Positions 16,751 to 25,381 are shown, counted from the stretch's first letter. The stretch is 64,000 nucleotides of DNA from CAYTGR01 sp964437445 (GCA_964437445.1 CAYTGR010000024.1:3167-67166), one strand, 5' to 3'. The notes: generated from the letters alone by a model not told the origin. Made by a program: numbers and translations.

Positions 16751-17096
16751 GGCGTTCACCAGCGGTAGGATGAAAATTGGCTCGTAGTAACGCGCTTTAG
16801 CGCGTTGAACGGCGCTGAAGCGCCTCACTACAAACTCAGAACGTTATTTTCAGATTTCATCCTTCATCCTTTCAGAAGGCGTTCACCAGCGGAGGATGAA
16901 AATTAGGTTCGTAGTAACGCGCTTTAGCGCGTTGGACGGCGCTCAAGCGCCTCACTACAAACTCTTCGCGCTCTTTTCAAAGGGGATTTCATCCTTCCGC
17001 CTTCATCCTTCATCCTTTTCAAAGGTGAGCAGGAAACAGACACTTCTACCTGCTGCTCTCTGCTCACTCCTTAACTGGTTTCTATTTTCAGAAGAG
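16751..17096. repeat. Tandem duplication with repeat B copies 1-2 and repeat A copy 1
   Basis: A unit of about 126 bases starting GGCGTTCACCAGCGG is present twice, at 16751 and 16877. Each contains a repeat B element (16785-16831 and 16911-16958: ACGCGCTTTAGCGCGT hairpin, then GGCGCTGAAGCGCC hairpin, flanked by GTAGT and ACTAC). The second unit runs into repeat A copy 1 (17025-17096), ending TTTCTATTTTCAGAAGAG. Together with the operator region this accounts for the whole gap between the TetR and IclR genes. Confidence 0.8.
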
Positions 17097-17117
17097 TTCC
17101 GCGTATTCTCTTTGGTA

Positions 17118-17154
17118 GTTGCATATAGCGCAATTATGATGTATAATACGCAAC
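17118..17154 (+). promoter_or_regulatory. IclR promoter with overlapping dyad operator
   Basis: TTGCAT (17119-17124), 17 bases, TATAAT (17142-17147). The arms GTTGCATAT (17118-17126) and ATACGCAAC (17146-17154) form an inverted repeat covering both boxes, a likely autoregulatory operator. Transcription should start 1-3 bases before or at the ATG at 17156, so the mRNA is probably leaderless; there is no SD. Confidence 0.7.
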
Positions 17155-17155
17155 A

Positions 17156-17896
17156 ATGAACGAAATCCAATCCCTTGCGCGTGGACTGAAAATCCTCGAC
17201 CTGCTGGCCGAAGCCGGCAACGGCCTCAGCGTCACCGAACTGGCCGAATCGCTCGGCGTGGACAAGGCCAGCGCCTCCCGGCTGGTCTCCACACTGGCGC
17301 AATACGGCTATGTGGAAAGAGACCCCGCCACCCGCCGCTTTCATCTGGGGCCTCAGGTGGTCGGTCTCAGCCGCAGCGTGCTGGCGCGCCTGCCCCTGCG
17401 CGAAGCCGCCCGCCCCTTCCTGCGTCAACTCATGGAACGGACGGGCGAGTGCGCGCACCTGGCCGTCCCGGCGCAGGGCAAGGCGCTCTACGTGGACCAG
17501 GTCGAATCGCCGGCCACCCTGCGGGTCAACGCTGCGGTGGGGACGATGAACCCGCTCCACTGCACCGCGCTGGGCAAGGCGCTGCTGGCCTTTGGCGGAC
17601 TCCCCCTCCCCGCCGTGCTGGAGGCCTTCACGCCTCGCACCATCACCGACCCGGAGACGCTCGGCCGCCATCTGGAGGAAGTCCGCCGCCTGGGTTACGC
17701 GGTGGACGATGAGGAGTTTGACCCCGGCGTGCGCTGCATCGCCGCCCCGGTCTTTGACTTCGAGGGCCGGCTGGCCGGTTCAATGGGCATCTCCGGGCCA
17801 TCCACCCGCATCACGCCTGAGCGATTGCCGGCCCTGGCCGCCGTCGTGGTCGAAATCGGCCGGGCGCTTTCGGAGCGCATGGCCTTCACTCCTTGA
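17156..17896 (+). CDS. IclR-family transcriptional regulator
   Basis: A 246-residue regulator of normal length. The winged helix-turn-helix occupies ~1-65: SLARGLKILDLLAEAG, LSVTELAESLGVDKASASRL, YVERDPATRRFHLGP. The effector domain (80-245) carries the usual CTALGKALLA and GYAVDDEEFDPGVRCIAAPV signatures, where such proteins bind aromatic or sugar-derived acids. No SD is present and the promoter suggests a leaderless message. A terminator follows, so the catabolic operon downstream has its own promoter, and this protein is its likely regulator by position. Whether it activates or represses cannot be read. Confidence 0.92.
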   Translation: MNEIQSLARGLKILDLLAEAGNGLSVTELAESLGVDKASASRLVSTLAQYGYVERDPATRRFHLGPQVVGLSRSVLARLPLREAARPFLRQLMERTGECAHLAVPAQGKALYVDQVESPATLRVNAAVGTMNPLHCTALGKALLAFGGLPLPAVLEAFTPRTITDPETLGRHLEEVRRLGYAVDDEEFDPGVRCIAAPVFDFEGRLAGSMGISGPSTRITPERLPALAAVVVEIGRALSERMAFTP

Positions 17897-17904
17897 GAGA
17901 GATT

Positions 17905-17932
17905 CGCCTGTGATTCGTTCACAGGCGTTTTT
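17905..17932 (+). terminator. Terminator after the IclR gene
   Basis: A 9-bp perfect stem CGCCTGTGA/TCACAGGCG with loop TTCGT, followed by five T. It separates iclR from the operon that follows. Confidence 0.9.
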
Positions 17933-17940
17933 GTTTGGAA

Positions 17941-18068
17941 GAGAATTCCCCATGAACTGGCGTTCACCAGCGGGGGATGAAAAAATGTGAGCAGTGAGCA
18001 GGAAACAGGCACTTCTGCCTACTGCTCTCTGCTCACTCCGTAACTGGTTTCTATTTCAGAGGAGAACG
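17941..18068 (+). repeat. Repeat family A, copy 2 (leader of the IolD-like gene)
   Basis: From GAATTCCCC through AACTGGCGTTCACCAGCGGG, a long GC hairpin built on GTGAGCAGTGAGCAG and CTGCTCTCTGCTCAC, then GGTTTCTATTTCAGAGGAG and the ATG. It fills the whole space between the terminator and the start codon, so any promoter of the operon must lie inside it. Near-identical copies sit at 29.9 kb (inverted), 43.8 kb (inverted) and, in part, 17.0 and 38.1 kb. Confidence 0.85.
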
Positions 18069-19922
18069 ATGAACACGAAACCTCCGCATGAAGAATTGAC
18101 CCACCAGCGGCGCGAACACGCCGCCGCATACCAGGCCGGAAACTTGCCGCGCCGCCTCGACCTGACGCTCTCCGAGGCGCTGATTCTCGGCCTTTTGCGT
18201 CAGGGCGTAAAGACCTGCTTTGCCGTCTTTGGCCACGGTTCCACCGAAATCGGCGAAGTTCTGCGCATCTATCAGGAGGCCGGGCTGGTGAGGGTGCTGG
18301 GCGTCCGCAGTGAAATCGAAGCCTCGCACGCCGCCTCCGCCCTGCGCTGGGCCACCGGCGAGAAGGTCGCCGTCGTCACCTCCATCGGGCCGGGCGCGCT
18401 GCAAGCCCTGGCTGCCTCGCTCGTCCCCGCCTCGGACGGCATCGGCGTCTGGTATCTCTTTGGCGACGAGACGACCGAGGACGAGGGCTTCAACATGCAG
18501 CAGATTCCCAAGCATGAACAGGGGCTGTTCCTGCAACTGACCGCGACGATGGGGCGCGCCTACAGCCTGCACACCCCGCTGGCGCTGCCGATCGCCCTCC
18601 AGCGCGGCGCGGTGACCGTGGACCATCCATACCGCCCCGGTCCGTTCTACCTGCTCCTGCCGATGAACACGCAGGCTGCCTGGCTGCCGAATTTCAACCT
18701 GGACGAACTGCCGGAATCTCCGGTGATTGCCATCGGCGCGGCGGAGGGGGATTATACCGAGGCGGCGCGCTGGATTCGGGAGGCCGAACGGCCGCTGGTC
18801 AAGGTCGGAGGCGGCGGGCGGGACGCGGGCGCGGAACTGACCGTTTTGCTGGAACGCGCCGGCGCGGTTCTCGTTCACACGCCCATCGCCAGCGGCTGCA
18901 TCCCCTACCGCCATCCCCAAAACATGACCGTCGGCGGCTCGAAGGGTTCGTTATGCGGCAACTTTGCGATGGAGAACGCCGACCTGCTGATTGCGGTCGG
19001 GACGCGCGCCGTCTGCCAGTCGGATTCTTCGCGCACCGGCTACCCAAACGTGAAGCGGGTCATCAACATCAACGCCGACGTGGACGACGCTGCGCACTAC
19101 CGCCGCACGCTGGCGCTGGTCGGCGACGTGCGCCGCACGCTGGCGCGCTTGAACGAGGCGCTGGGAGAGGGGCCAGGCGGCAAGGCCGCCTGGCTGAGGG
19201 CCTGCGCGGAGAAAAAGGCCGAGTGGCAGGCCTTTAAGCAGCAGCGGACGCTGAATCCGGTCCTGCACGATGACTACTGGGGCGGCCCCGCGCTGACTCA
19301 GCCCGCCGCCATCCAGATCGCAACCGACTGGGCCAGAGAGCGCGGCGCGGTTACCTTCTTCGACGCCGGCGATGTGCAGGCCAACGGCTTTCAGATTGTC
19401 GAGGACGAGCGCCCCGGCCAGACGTTCACCGAGACCGGCGCCTCGTACATGGGCTTTGCTGTCTCGGCGCTGCTGGCGACTGCGGCAGCGGCCAAACCGT
19501 TCTACGCGCTCGCCCTGACCGGCGACGGTTCGTTCACGATGAACCCGCAAATCCTGATTGACGGCGCGGAACACGGGGCGCGCGGCTGCATCCTGTTGCT
19601 TGATAACGGGCGGATGGGCGCCATCACCGGCCTGCAGGAGGCGCAGTATGGGGCCGGCTTTGCTACCTGGAACACCCTGCGCGTGGACTACCTGGCCTGG
19701 GCGCGCGCCGTCCCCGGCCTGCTGGCGCTCGACGGCGGGCGGACGCCCGAGTCCCTGCGGCAGGCGCTGGAACAGGCTGGCAAGCATGATGGTCTGTCGC
19801 TGATTCACGTTCCGGTCTATTACGGCCCCGACCCGCTGGGCGGGATGGGCGTCTACGGGCGCTGGAACGTGGGCAACTGGTGCGACGAGGTGCAAGCGCT
19901 GCGGCATGAGATAGGATTGTGA
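18069..19922 (+). CDS. ThDP-dependent IolD-like hydrolase (cyclic 1,2-dione ring opening)
   Basis: A 617-residue thiamine-diphosphate enzyme. The Pyr domain has VFGHGSTEIGEVL and the ThDP-activating Glu in VRSEIEASHAASA, followed by VVTSIGPGALQALAA. The PP domain has the ThDP motif GDGSFTMNPQILIDGAEHGA ending ...LLLDNGRMGAI. The FGHG and C-terminal RWNVGNW segments match IolD, the 3D-(3,5/4)-trihydroxycyclohexane-1,2-dione hydrolase of inositol catabolism (637 residues in Bacillus, from memory). Decarboxylases of the acetolactate-synthase type lack these. Start at the ATG behind AGAGGAG; the frame upstream belongs to repeat A. First gene of the operon; the next gene starts two bases after its stop. 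By family it would hydrolyse a C-C bond in a cyclic diketone; the exact ring is unknown. Confidence 0.82.
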   Translation: MNTKPPHEELTHQRREHAAAYQAGNLPRRLDLTLSEALILGLLRQGVKTCFAVFGHGSTEIGEVLRIYQEAGLVRVLGVRSEIEASHAASALRWATGEKVAVVTSIGPGALQALAASLVPASDGIGVWYLFGDETTEDEGFNMQQIPKHEQGLFLQLTATMGRAYSLHTPLALPIALQRGAVTVDHPYRPGPFYLLLPMNTQAAWLPNFNLDELPESPVIAIGAAEGDYTEAARWIREAERPLVKVGGGGRDAGAELTVLLERAGAVLVHTPIASGCIPYRHPQNMTVGGSKGSLCGNFAMENADLLIAVGTRAVCQSDSSRTGYPNVKRVININADVDDAAHYRRTLALVGDVRRTLARLNEALGEGPGGKAAWLRACAEKKAEWQAFKQQRTLNPVLHDDYWGGPALTQPAAIQIATDWARERGAVTFFDAGDVQANGFQIVEDERPGQTFTETGASYMGFAVSALLATAAAAKPFYALALTGDGSFTMNPQILIDGAEHGARGCILLLDNGRMGAITGLQEAQYGAGFATWNTLRVDYLAWARAVPGLLALDGGRTPESLRQALEQAGKHDGLSLIHVPVYYGPDPLGGMGVYGRWNVGNWCDEVQALRHEIGL

Positions 19923-19924
19923 CC

Positions 19925-21571
19925 ATGAGCGGAGTCTTCGAAGGTCTGCACGGCGCATACCCGCGCGCGCTCTATCGGGCAATGGGCTACCGGGACGACG
20001 ACTTTACAAAGCCCTTGATTGGCATCGTCAACTCCTGGAGCGAGGTCAATCCCGGCCACTTCCACCTGCGCCAACTGGCCGAGTGGGTCAAGCAGGGCGT
20101 GCGGGAGGCGGGCGGGATGCCGGCCGAATTCAACACCGTCGCCCCCTGCGACGGCATTGCCCAGGGCAAAGGGATGCACGCCATCCTGCCCCTGCGGGAC
20201 GTGATTGCCGCCTCGGTCGAGTTGATGGTCCGCGCCAACCGCTTCGACGGCCTGGTGATGCTGTGCAGTTGCGACAAAATTGTGCCGGGCATGTTGATGG
20301 CCGCCGCCCGCCTCGACCTGCCGACCGTGTTCGTCACCGGCGGCTCGATGGCCTCCGGCCGGGTCGGAGAGCGGGAAATCATGACCAGCGATGTCAAGGA
20401 GGGAATGGGAAGAGTCAAGGCCGGTCTCATCAGCGCAGAGGAATTCCACACCATCGAGAGTTGCGCCTGCCCCGGCCCGGGCGCGTGCAACTTCATGGGC
20501 ACGGCCAGCACGATGAACTGCGCCACCGAGGCGCTCGGCCTGACCCTCCCCCGCTGCGCCACCCTGCCCGCCCTCCACCCGCAGCGGCAGGGGTTGTGCT
20601 TCGCGAGCGGCCGGCAAATCGTGCGCCTGGTAGAACAGAACGTAACCGCCCGCCGCTTCCTGACGCGCCAGAGTCTGGAAAACGCCATCCGGGTCGTGCT
20701 GGCGCTGGGCGGCTCCACCAACGCGGCGCTGCACCTCCCGGCCATCGCCCGTGAAGCGGGAACCGAACTGGGGCTGGACGTGTTTGACGCGCTCAGCCGC
20801 CAGACGCCGCTCATCGGCAAGTTCCGCCCGGCCAGCCCGTATACCGTCGTCCACCTCGACGAAGCGGGCGGCATTCCGGCCGTGCTGCATCTCCTCGCCC
20901 CGCTACTCCACCTTGATCTGCCGACCGTCAGCGGCGAAACGGTCGCGGAACGCGCGGCTGCCGCCCGCGTCCTGCGCCCGGAGGTGCTGCACTCGCTGGA
21001 TGCGCCGCTCGCCCCCGAAGGCGGCCTGGCCGTCCTGCGCGGCAGCCTGGCCCCAGACGGTGCCGTCGTCAAACAGAGCGCGGTCGCACCGGGCATGTTA
21101 CAGCACACCGGTCCGGCGCGGGTGTTCGAGTGCGAGGAGGAACTGGAGGACACGCTGACGGCGCAGTCCATCCGGCCGGGGGACGTGCTGATCATCCGCA
21201 ACGAGGGGCCGCGCGGCGGTCCGGGCATGCGCGAACTGTCCATCCCGGCCGCCATCTTGACCGGCATGGGGCTAAACGAATCGGTGGCGATGGTCACCGA
21301 CGGGCGCTTTTCGGGCGCTACGCGCGGGCCCTGCATCGGCCACGTCGCCCCGGAGGCGGCCGTTGGCGGCCCGCTCGCCCTGGTTGAGGACGGCGATCCC
21401 ATTGAGATAGACATCCCCAACCGCCGCCTGAACCTGCTGGTTTCCGAGGCAGAACTCAGCCGCCGCCGGGAGAAGTGGCAGCCGCGCCCGCCGGCCGCGA
21501 CCGGTGGCTTTCTGGACATTTACCGGCAAATCGTCAGCCAGGCCGACCAGGGCGCGGTCCTGACGCCCTGA
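19925..21571 (+). CDS. IlvD/Edd-family Fe-S dehydratase
   Basis: A 548-residue dehydratase, the typical family length. Motifs: NSWSEVNPGHFHLRQLAEW, CSCDKIVPGMLMAA (Cys116) and SCACPGPGACNFMGTASTMN (Cys188), and the catalytic-serine segment TDGRFSGATRGPCIGHVAPE. The NPGH in place of PCN in the first motif resembles Escherichia coli IlvD, which has a [4Fe-4S] cluster, rather than the [2Fe-2S] plant type. The family dehydrates 2,3-dihydroxy acids or sugar acids. No other branched-chain amino acid gene is nearby, and the operon is catabolic, so a sugar-acid or cyclitol-derived substrate is more likely than dihydroxyisovalerate. The start is ATG 19925 with AGGA upstream; GTG 19919 is an alternative. 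Confidence 0.85.
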   Translation: MSGVFEGLHGAYPRALYRAMGYRDDDFTKPLIGIVNSWSEVNPGHFHLRQLAEWVKQGVREAGGMPAEFNTVAPCDGIAQGKGMHAILPLRDVIAASVELMVRANRFDGLVMLCSCDKIVPGMLMAAARLDLPTVFVTGGSMASGRVGEREIMTSDVKEGMGRVKAGLISAEEFHTIESCACPGPGACNFMGTASTMNCATEALGLTLPRCATLPALHPQRQGLCFASGRQIVRLVEQNVTARRFLTRQSLENAIRVVLALGGSTNAALHLPAIAREAGTELGLDVFDALSRQTPLIGKFRPASPYTVVHLDEAGGIPAVLHLLAPLLHLDLPTVSGETVAERAAAARVLRPEVLHSLDAPLAPEGGLAVLRGSLAPDGAVVKQSAVAPGMLQHTGPARVFECEEELEDTLTAQSIRPGDVLIIRNEGPRGGPGMRELSIPAAILTGMGLNESVAMVTDGRFSGATRGPCIGHVAPEAAVGGPLALVEDGDPIEIDIPNRRLNLLVSEAELSRRREKWQPRPPAATGGFLDIYRQIVSQADQGAVLTP

Positions 21572-21601
21572 AACCCCTCAGAAAAAAAGGAGAACCCGGA
21601 A

Positions 21602-22972
21602 ATGAGCGCCCCCCCTCAGACAGGCAAGTTGCCCACCAAAACGAAAATTTTTTACGGCATCGGCGACCTCGGCAACGCCGTGGTCAACTCGGCCATCCAG
21701 TTCTTCCTGATGAAGTTCTACACCGACGGCGCGCTCGTCCCGCCCGCGCTGGCAGGCAACGCCCTGCTGGTGGGCAAAATCTGGGACGCGGTCAACGACC
21801 CGCTCTTCGGCTGGCTCACCGACCGGACGAAATCGCGCTTCGGCAAACGGCGCGTCTTCATGCTCTTCGGCGCGCTCCCGCTGGCGATTTCCATCGCCCT
21901 GCTGTGGTTCGTCCCCACGCAGGACCGCCTCTGGACCTTCGTCTGGATTGCGGTGACGTTCGTCCTCTTCGATACGCTCTGGACGCTGACCAACGTCCCG
22001 TACTACGCCCTGACCTCGGAACTGACCGACGATTACGACGAGCGTTCCAGCCTGACGACCTACCGCATGGTGATGGCCGTCCCGGCCTATCTGGTCGGCG
22101 CGGCGCTGACCCCAGCCATCGTCGGCCTGTTTGCCCTCCAGCGCACGGGCTACGCCTTCATTGGGATCGCCTACGGCCTGCTGGCGGGCGCGGCGCTGCT
22201 CATCTCCGCTGCAGGATTGCGCGAACGCGCCAAACCGGCCGCCGTTCAGCCCGAACCGTCACCGCTCAAGTCGCTGGCCGTGGCACTGAAAAACAAAGCC
22301 TTCGTGTGGCTGTGTGGGACCTATTTCGTCATCAACATTTCCTTTGCCTTCATCAAAATCCTGATGGCGTACTACATTGAATACCAGTTGTTGATGAAGG
22401 CGCAGACCTCGGCGGTGATGGGACTGCTCCTGGTCTGCGTGACCCTCGCCCTGCCGTTCTGGCAGTGGGTCAGCCGCAGGATGGACAAAGGCCCCGCCTA
22501 CGCCCTGGGGATGCTGGCCGGCGGCGCGGCGATCGTCCTGACCTTTTTCCTGCCACACCAGTCCACCGGCCTGATCTACGTGGTTTCCGTCCTGGCGGGG
22601 TTCGGCTTTTCGGCGCAGTGGATTTTCCCCTGGGCGATGGTCGCCGACGTGGCCGACTACGACCGCGCCGAGACCGGCCAGCAGCGCAGCGGGATGTACT
22701 ACGGCGTCTGGGGCCTGGCGACCAAAATCTCCGAAGCTCTGGCGCTGGCCGCGGTGGGCTGGATTCTGACCGCCTTCGGCTACGTCCCCAACGTGGAGCA
22801 AACTCCGCAGGCGCTGTTGGGCATCCGCCTGTTCTTTGGGCTGGTCCCGGCAGGAACCATCTTCCTGTCCCTGCCACTGCTGTTCAAATACCCGATTACG
22901 CGCAAAAATCATGCCGTCCTCCGCGCTAAACTTGATGCGATGGACGCGGCGGCGAAGGAGAAATTACAATGA
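21602..22972 (+). CDS. GPH-family sugar/cation symporter
   Basis: A 456-residue transporter with about 12 membrane helices. The glycoside-pentoside-hexuronide family is recognised by GDLGNAVVNS, FFLMKFYTDGA, and the cytoplasmic loop KIWDAVNDPLFGWLTDRTKS followed by RFGKRR. Related segments recur in the second half (YDRAETGQQRSGMYYGVWGL). Such proteins import glycosides, pentoses or uronides with Na+ or H+. It probably supplies the substrate of this operon, and its glycoside/uronide bias argues against free inositol as the only candidate. AAAAGGAG precedes the ATG. The next gene overlaps its stop as ATGA. Confidence 0.92.
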   Translation: MSAPPQTGKLPTKTKIFYGIGDLGNAVVNSAIQFFLMKFYTDGALVPPALAGNALLVGKIWDAVNDPLFGWLTDRTKSRFGKRRVFMLFGALPLAISIALLWFVPTQDRLWTFVWIAVTFVLFDTLWTLTNVPYYALTSELTDDYDERSSLTTYRMVMAVPAYLVGAALTPAIVGLFALQRTGYAFIGIAYGLLAGAALLISAAGLRERAKPAAVQPEPSPLKSLAVALKNKAFVWLCGTYFVINISFAFIKILMAYYIEYQLLMKAQTSAVMGLLLVCVTLALPFWQWVSRRMDKGPAYALGMLAGGAAIVLTFFLPHQSTGLIYVVSVLAGFGFSAQWIFPWAMVADVADYDRAETGQQRSGMYYGVWGLATKISEALALAAVGWILTAFGYVPNVEQTPQALLGIRLFFGLVPAGTIFLSLPLLFKYPITRKNHAVLRAKLDAMDAAAKEKLQ

Positions 22973-24048
22973 ACCCAATCCGTGTTGCCATTGTCGGCTG
23001 TGGCCGAATCTCGGACCTGCACCAGATGGGCTACCGCGGCCGCGAGGACGCCAAAATCGTTGCCGTCTGCGACACCAACAAATCGGCGGCAAAGAAAAAG
23101 GCCAAAGAGTGGGGCGTGGAAAAAATCTACACCGACTACCGGCAGGTGCTGGAGGACAAAGAGGTGGACCTGGTGGAACTGCTCACCCCGCATCACCTGC
23201 ACTGCCCGATGACTGTGACCGCCGCGCAGGCCGGCAAACACATCTCGGTCCAGAAGCCGATGGCGCTCTCCGCCGCCGAAGCGGACGAGATGATTGCCGC
23301 GGCCGACAAGGCCGGGGTCATGCTGCGGGTCTACGAGAATTTCGTCTACTACGCCCCGGCGGTGCGTGCCCGGCAACTCATTGAAGCGGGCGAAATTGGC
23401 GACCTCCGCGCCATCCGCCTGCACGTCTCGACCGGCACGGCGGACACCTCCTGGGATGTGCCGCTCTCGGCCTGGCTGTGGCGTTTCAACGAGAAGCAGT
23501 GCGGCGGCGGGCCGCTGGTCTTCGACCACGGCTACCACCTGTTCTCGGTGGCCTACTTCCTGGGCGGGCCGGTCGAGCGCGTCTACGCCTGGATTGACGA
23601 GACTCCCCTGCCCCAGGCCGCCGGTATGGTCAAGATTGACGCCCCGGCGGTCATCATGTTCCAGTACAAAGCCGCGCGCCGATACGGCATGCTGGACATT
23701 GAGCATACCCCCAAAATGCGCATCCACTCGCTCTATTACGCCGACGACGACCGCATCGAAATCATCGGCGAGAAAGGCATCCTGTTCATCAACCGCTACA
23801 CGGCGAAGACCGTTGACCTGCCTGAACTGATGCTCTTCAAGGACGGCAAGACGACCCCCATCCCGGTCGAGGGCGTGGAGTGGCACGACAGTTTCATCGC
23901 CGCCACCCAGGACTGCATCGAGAAACTGAAAGCCGGCCAGCAACCCCGCTTAGACGGGCCGACCGGCAAGGCAGTGCTGCAATTCGCGCTGGCGGCCCTC
24001 CAGTCCGCCGCGACCGGGCGCGAGGTGAAGCCGGAGGAGACTACGTGA
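22969..24048 (+). CDS. Gfo/Idh/MocA-family oxidoreductase
   Basis: A 359-residue NAD(P)-dependent dehydrogenase. The Rossmann domain starts IRVAIVGCGRISDLHQMGY; the family's QKPMALSAAEADEM (position of EKP, here Q) follows, with active-site segment FDHGYHLFSVAYFLGGPVER carrying the His normally used in catalysis. Members include inositol 2-dehydrogenase IolG and many sugar dehydrogenases. In this operon it is the obvious first oxidation step. The Glu of the usual EKP motif is replaced by Gln (VQKPMA), which is worth noting. SD AAGGAG, start overlapping the transporter stop, so translationally coupled. It is the last gene of the operon; no terminator is obvious. Confidence 0.88.
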   Translation: MNPIRVAIVGCGRISDLHQMGYRGREDAKIVAVCDTNKSAAKKKAKEWGVEKIYTDYRQVLEDKEVDLVELLTPHHLHCPMTVTAAQAGKHISVQKPMALSAAEADEMIAAADKAGVMLRVYENFVYYAPAVRARQLIEAGEIGDLRAIRLHVSTGTADTSWDVPLSAWLWRFNEKQCGGGPLVFDHGYHLFSVAYFLGGPVERVYAWIDETPLPQAAGMVKIDAPAVIMFQYKAARRYGMLDIEHTPKMRIHSLYYADDDRIEIIGEKGILFINRYTAKTVDLPELMLFKDGKTTPIPVEGVEWHDSFIAATQDCIEKLKAGQQPRLDGPTGKAVLQFALAALQSAATGREVKPEETT

Positions 24049-24403
24049 TCGAAATGTCCACCTTTCAAACGCAGGCTCCACCGCGCCGGGGCGAGTCGAA
24101 CAGCGCGCGGCTCTTGAAACTGGCATAGAGCAGGATGCCCCCGGTTTGAGCGACTTCCTGGCACGCGCAAACAAAAGCCACCCCTGGATGTCGAAAATCA
24201 GGTCGCAGGTTTCGCCGTCCGGCCGGCTATTTTGACCCTGAAATTTCTACGCCAATCACACCCCACCGAGGTTGGCAAGCCAGGGCGCATGGTGATCGGG
24301 CGCACGCTCAACCATAAAAAGCCCAATAGTTCGGCCTCGGCGGGGTAATGCAGTTGGCCCTCTCCAAACGAGTTACATGTCCACCATTTTTCGCCAGCCA
24401 GTA
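24049..24403. other. Gene-free stretch with decayed coding remnants
   Basis: No intact gene is supported. On the minus strand, 24070-24170 reads TGGILLYASFKSRALFDSPR, and before it, in another frame, DLIFDIQGWLLFA. Both look like fragments of a class I methyltransferase-like protein broken by frameshifts. The rest (24200-24400) has open but unrecognised frames. No promoter or terminator stands out. Confidence 0.3.
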
Positions 24404-25381
24404 CTACCCTCTGATCAAGGTGTTGATTTCCTCCACCTGCGCCTGGGTCAGCGGGCCGAACTCCATCGCTTTGGCGTTTTCCTCGACCTGCTTGACGGTC
24501 CTGAATCCAGGGATGGGGATGTTGTTTTCGCTGCGCGCCCAGAGCCAGGCCAGCGCGCCCTGGGCCAATGTGCGCCCGTCGCTCGTCAGGATTTCGCGGA
24601 CGGCGGCGATCTTTCTCAGGAACTCCGGGTTGGGCCGGCCGTCTTTGAAGTACTTCATCCACTCCGGGCTTTTCTGTCCACGCACGTCGTCAATGGAAAC
24701 GCCGGTCCCGGCAGCATATTTACCGGTGAGCAAGCCCATGGCTAATGGGCCGCGATTGATGGCTGCCAGGTTATAGCTTTCGCAGATGGCAAGCACGGCG
24801 GGATTATCATCTAACACATTCAACTCAACCTCGATGGCGGCGCAGTGTTGGCCCTGGGCGAAGAATTCCGCGCTCTTGGGGAAGTCCGTGCTCCAGCCAT
24901 AGGTACGGATTTTGCCTTCTCTGACCAACGCTTCCAGCGCATCGCGCACGGGTTGTGCCTTTTCCGGCGGAAAGCCGTTGTCATGGAACAGGTATATGTC
25001 AATATAGTCGGTTCCCAGGCGGCGCAGCGATCCCTCACATGCCTGGCGGATGCCGGCCGGCGAGGCATCGCCGCCGGTGACCTGGCGCGTCTCTTCGTCA
25101 AACAGCGCGTTGAACTTGGTGGCGATCACCACCTGATCGCGCCGGCCGGCCAGCGCCCGCGCCAGCACCCGTTCGCTGTGCCCCGCGCCGTAGACGTTCG
25201 CCGTGTCAAAAAAGGTCACGCCCAGGTCCAGGCCCCGATGGATGGCGCGGATAGACTCGGCGTCATCCACCTCTCCCCAACCCAGGGGGGTATCCCCCGC
25301 CCAGAACGGGCCGCCGATGGCCCAACAGCCCAATCCCAGGGCGCTGACTTCTAAGCCTGATTTGTCGAATTTCCTTTTCAT
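24404..25381 (-). CDS. Aldo/keto reductase
   Basis: A 325-residue NADP(H)-type aldo/keto reductase with a (beta/alpha)8 barrel. The catalytic tetrad is visible: Asp and Tyr in FFDTANVYGAGHSER, Lys in VIATKFN, His in IYLFHDN. Cofactor-site segments follow (GWSTDFPKS, and NIPIPGFRTVKQVEENAKA near the C-terminus). Start at 25381 (MKRKFDKSGLEVSALGLG) behind AAGGAAAG. It follows the second aldo/keto reductase with a 10-base gap, so the two are co-transcribed, away from the MocR regulator. Sequence suggests the AKR11/12-like groups acting on small carbonyls or sugars; the substrate is unknown. Confidence 0.9.
   Translation of the reverse strand: MKRKFDKSGLEVSALGLGCWAIGGPFWAGDTPLGWGEVDDAESIRAIHRGLDLGVTFFDTANVYGAGHSERVLARALAGRRDQVVIATKFNALFDEETRQVTGGDASPAGIRQACEGSLRRLGTDYIDIYLFHDNGFPPEKAQPVRDALEALVREGKIRTYGWSTDFPKSAEFFAQGQHCAAIEVELNVLDDNPAVLAICESYNLAAINRGPLAMGLLTGKYAAGTGVSIDDVRGQKSPEWMKYFKDGRPNPEFLRKIAAVREILTSDGRTLAQGALAWLWARSENNIPIPGFRTVKQVEENAKAMEFGPLTQAQVEEINTLIRG

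Noticed and set aside
17994..18068. N-terminal extension of the IolD-like protein (and similar extensions before 29897 and 43829)
   Set aside because: The extra residues are translations of repeat A, the same DNA in front of unrelated genes, and the SD sits after them.
19925..21571. Biosynthetic dihydroxy-acid dehydratase of branched-chain amino acids
   Set aside because: The motifs allow it, but the operon is regulated and built like a catabolic one, and no ilv or leu gene is nearby; kept as an alternative only.
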